NCBI GenBank assembly: GCA_023427285.1
Contig: JAEZBH010000126.1
Coordinates: 1-8,225 of the forward strand
From: Pseudomonadota bacterium
GTDB taxonomy: Bacteria; Pseudomonadota; Alphaproteobacteria; Sphingomonadales; Sphingomonadaceae
Direction: 5' to 3'
Length of the DNA stretch: 8,225 nucleotides
Shown here: piece after piece, positions 6,196-8,225 of the stretch
Layout of the letters: the number at the start of each line of letters is the position of its first letter
Position numbering within the stretch: the stretch's first letter is position 1
The notes under the pieces: model-generated
Seen by the model: the letters and a program-made list of their open reading frames with translations, nothing else
Databases searched by the model: none
Told to the model about the DNA's origin: nothing
Made by a program: the position numbers and the translations under genes

Positions 6196-8225
6196 ATACC
6201 GTTTCTGTTCAGGTTCAGCGTGCGGCTGTCACCCCCAACCTTTACCCAGGGGTGACGGCCGCGCTGCGTTTGGGCCGACTCAATATCCACGGCCTGCCCG
6301 CTTCCAAACCGCACCGTCACGGCCCCAAGCTGCCTGCGCGCTGCCGCATCCAGTATCAAGAGCCTTGGGCGGCACCAGCGCGGCAACCCGCGCGGGGCGA
6401 TCACGATATCGCTCTCCCGGCACAGCCGCGCCAGCACCGGATCATCCAGCCAGTCCTTCAGCCATGCGATCCGCCGCCACTCTCCGCCTCGCTCAAGCGC
6501 AATGCGGCACAGCCCCTCGTCGCACGCCTGCACCAGCCCCTCTGTCTGCACCTCTGACAAACGCACCATGGCGCGCGCATCAAGGCCGCTGTCCTCCAGC
6601 CACATCTCCCGCGTAAAACTGCCCCGCCTGAGGCTTGAGAACGCCATGCGCCCAGCACTCTGTCCCTCAGCCAACCGCACCGCCATCAGGCCGCCATCGG
6701 CGCTCACATACAGATCAGGCACGGGCGAAAGCGCCGCCAGCACCAGCCCCGCCGCCGTCATGCACAGGCCCAGCAGCCTGACCTTCGTGCGCCACAGGCA
6801 CAGCCAGATCAGCCCCAGCATGATGAGGCTGAACGCCCCGCCCGATAGCGCCCGCCAGCGCATCACCGCGCCGTCCCAACCAGCGACATCGCGGGCAATG
6901 GCAATCAGAAGGTCGAGCGCCCAGCGCAACGCCTCCGTCACCCACGCCAGCCCGCCGATGCTCTCGGCCGCAACCGCCAGCATCAGCCCCGGCATGATGA
7001 GGATACTGGTCAACGGAATGGCGATGAAATTGGCGATCACGCCGTAAACGCCGGTCTGGTTGAAATGCGCAATGGCAATGGGCGAGAGCATGGCCTCCGC
7101 CACCAGACTGCTGACGATCAGCCCAAGGCTCCACCGCAAAACCCGCCTTGCCCAGCCATCCCCCTCCTGCCGCTTCAGCCAGCGCTCGGCAAAGCGCGAC
7201 TGGTAGAGCGCCACCAGTCCGGTCACTGCCGCAAAAGACAGCTGGAAGCTGGGATGCAGCACTGCCTCTGGCCGCACCAGCAGGATCAGCCCCGCCCCCG
7301 CTGCCACCAGCCGCAGGCTGATCGCGTCGCGGCCCATCAGCAGCCCCGCCAGTACGATGAGCGTTGCCGCGCAACTGCGCACCGTCGGCAGGCTGCTGCC
7401 GGCAATCAGGGTGTAGGCAACGGCTGCAACAGCGGCAGCCAGAGCCGCCACGGTCTTCAGCGGCACCCGCAGCGCCAGCCACGGCACCAGCGCCAGCCCT
7501 CGCCGGGTCAGCCAGAACACCAGCCCCGTCACCATGGCGATGTGCAGCCCGGAGATGGAGACCAGATGCGCCAGCCCGCTGTCGCGCATCGCCTCCGTCA
7601 CCTCATCGCTGATGCCGGAGCGATCGCCCGTCACCAGTGCCGCCGCCATGCCCCCCGCCTCGCCGCCAATTCGCGTCCGCAACCGCAGGCCAAGCGCCTC
7701 CCGCGCCGCCTCCAGCGCCTCCATTGGTCCGCCGGGCGGGCGCTGTGCCTCCAGCACGGTGAAGTGCCCCAGCGGCGTGCCGACCGCGCCAATGCCTTCA
7801 AACCACGCCCTGCGCGCAAAATCATAGCCGCCCGGCACGGAAGGCCCAGGCGGTGGTTGCAGCCACGCCTTCACCTGCACCCGCGCGCCGCGCTTCGGCG
7901 CGGCCTCAACCGCACCCCGGCTGGTCAACCGCACCCGCTCTGGCGTCTGCTCGACCGCAAGCCGCTCAATGGCTTCAACCTTCAGAATGAATCGCTCGCG
8001 GCCATCTCCCAGCGTCTCGCGTGATTCGATGGTGCCGGTTATCACCCGCGCCGCGCCCTCAAACGGAAACACCGGCGCGCTAACCCATTCGGCCCGCGCC
8101 CATGCCAGCACCAGCCCGAGCGCCACCAGCACGCCGCCCCAGCCAATCATCCTGCCAACCGCACCCCGCCGCCAGCACAAAAGGGCCAATCCCATCGCCA
8201 CAGCGAAGACTGCACCCCACAATTG
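6192..8225 (-). CDS. comEC: ComEC/Rec2 family DNA uptake channel, N-terminus beyond window edge (partial)
   Basis: At least 678 codons; the frame is still open at the right edge. The first visible codons include only a TTG at 8222, so the true start lies outside. Numbering from that TTG, residues 2-42 hold two hydrophobic segments, about 52-155 an OB-like DUF4131 region, and about 190-500 the polytopic Competence domain. Its signatures are [11 protein letters not shown] (195-205), SISGLH (222-227), [13 protein letters not shown] (324-336) and ANFIAIPL (397-404). The family moves single-stranded DNA across the inner membrane in natural transformation. The C-terminal part (about 501-676) sits where other ComEC proteins carry a metallo-beta-lactamase nuclease domain, but no HxHxDH motif is present and it has a single histidine (657). 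The domain is therefore probably non-catalytic. The gene ends tail-to-tail within the lexA stop codon. Confidence 0.93.
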   Translation of the reverse strand, partial: QLWGAVFAVAMGLALLCWRRGAVGRMIGWGGVLVALGLVLAWARAEWVSAPVFPFEGAARVITGTIESRETLGDGRERFILKVEAIERLAVEQTPERVRLTSRGAVEAAPKRGARVQVKAWLQPPPGPSVPGGYDFARRAWFEGIGAVGTPLGHFTVLEAQRPPGGPMEALEAAREALGLRLRTRIGGEAGGMAAALVTGDRSGISDEVTEAMRDSGLAHLVSISGLHIAMVTGLVFWLTRRGLALVPWLALRVPLKTVAALAAAVAAVAYTLIAGSSLPTVRSCAATLIVLAGLLMGRDAISLRLVAAGAGLILLVRPEAVLHPSFQLSFAAVTGLVALYQSRFAERWLKRQEGDGWARRVLRWSLGLIVSSLVAEAMLSPIAIAHFNQTGVYGVIANFIAIPLTSILIMPGLMLAVAAESIGGLAWVTEALRWALDLLIAIARDVAGWDGAVMRWRALSGGAFSLIMLGLIWLCLWRTKVRLLGLCMTAAGLVLAALSPVPDLYVSADGGLMAVRLAEGQSAGRMAFSSLRRGSFTREMWLEDSGLDARAMVRLSEVQTEGLVQACDEGLCRIALERGGEWRRIAWLKDWLDDPVLARLCRESDIVIAPRGLPRWCRPRLLILDAAARRQLGAVTVRFGSGQAVDIESAQTQRGRHPWVKVGGDSRTLNLNRNGI
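6220..6264 (+). terminator. Strong inverted repeat after lexA, inside the 3' end of comEC
   Basis: Arms 6220-6235 and 6249-6264 can form a 16-pair stem with a 13-nt loop (6236-6248). The inner 8 pairs, GTCACCCC with GGGGTGAC, are perfect. The outer part has two T-G pairs (6221/6263 and 6227/6257), which are G-U wobbles in lexA mRNA but A-C mismatches in comEC mRNA, so the structure favours the lexA strand. It starts 25 nt after the lexA stop. The following sequence has only a short T run (6269-6271), so it is not a textbook intrinsic terminator. It may stop the transcript with help from Rho or protect the lexA 3' end. Confidence 0.45.

Noticed and set aside
7065..8024. A 319-codon plus-strand frame opposite comEC
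   Set aside because: Its translation is a Gln/Pro/Arg/His-rich shadow of hydrophobic ComEC codons and lacks any domain.

Overview
The window looks like a chromosomal segment of a GC-rich alphaproteobacterium. Three things support this: the gene order trpG-trpD-trpC-moaC-moeA-lexA facing comEC, which I know from many Alphaproteobacteria; the LexA operator type upstream of lexA, GAAC-N7-GAAC and GTTC-N7-GTTC rather than the CTGT-N8-ACAG of gamma-proteobacteria; and a ComEC whose C-terminal domain has no nuclease motif. The order or genus cannot be fixed from the sequence alone. All genes have similar GC-rich codon use, and I see no insertion sequence, phage, CRISPR, tRNA or rRNA gene. This is mainly a housekeeping region; its interest is regulatory and architectural.

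Layout. Positions 1-49 hold a perfect hairpin and nothing else recognisable. A membrane-anchored divergent polysaccharide deacetylase (COG2861/YibQ type) is read leftward from 1156 to 50. A 151-bp divergent gap (1157-1307) holds a small palindrome, a weak candidate leftward promoter and a 33-codon open frame ending just before trpG. A tightly packed rightward operon follows: trpG, trpD and trpC of tryptophan synthesis, then moaC and moeA of molybdenum cofactor synthesis. Junctions are a 4-nt overlap, a 1-nt overlap, a 6-nt gap and a 1-nt gap. No trpE lies next to trpG. A 56-bp gap after moeA carries a promoter and two abutting LexA boxes in front of lexA. lexA overlaps the stop codon of the leftward comEC by 4 bp. 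A strong inverted repeat inside the last codons of comEC is a likely transcript end for lexA. comEC runs off the right edge of the window, so its N-terminus is missing.

How the genes work together. TrpG supplies ammonia for anthranilate synthesis together with a TrpE encoded elsewhere. TrpD adds the phosphoribosyl group and TrpC forms the indole ring. MoaC catalyses the early cyclisation to cyclic pyranopterin phosphate and MoeA inserts molybdate late in the pathway. LexA represses the SOS regulon and, by its operators, itself. ComEC is the inner-membrane channel for single-stranded DNA uptake. I found no convincing new biological system here. The best leads are the paired LexA operator and the lexA terminator-like hairpin buried in comEC.
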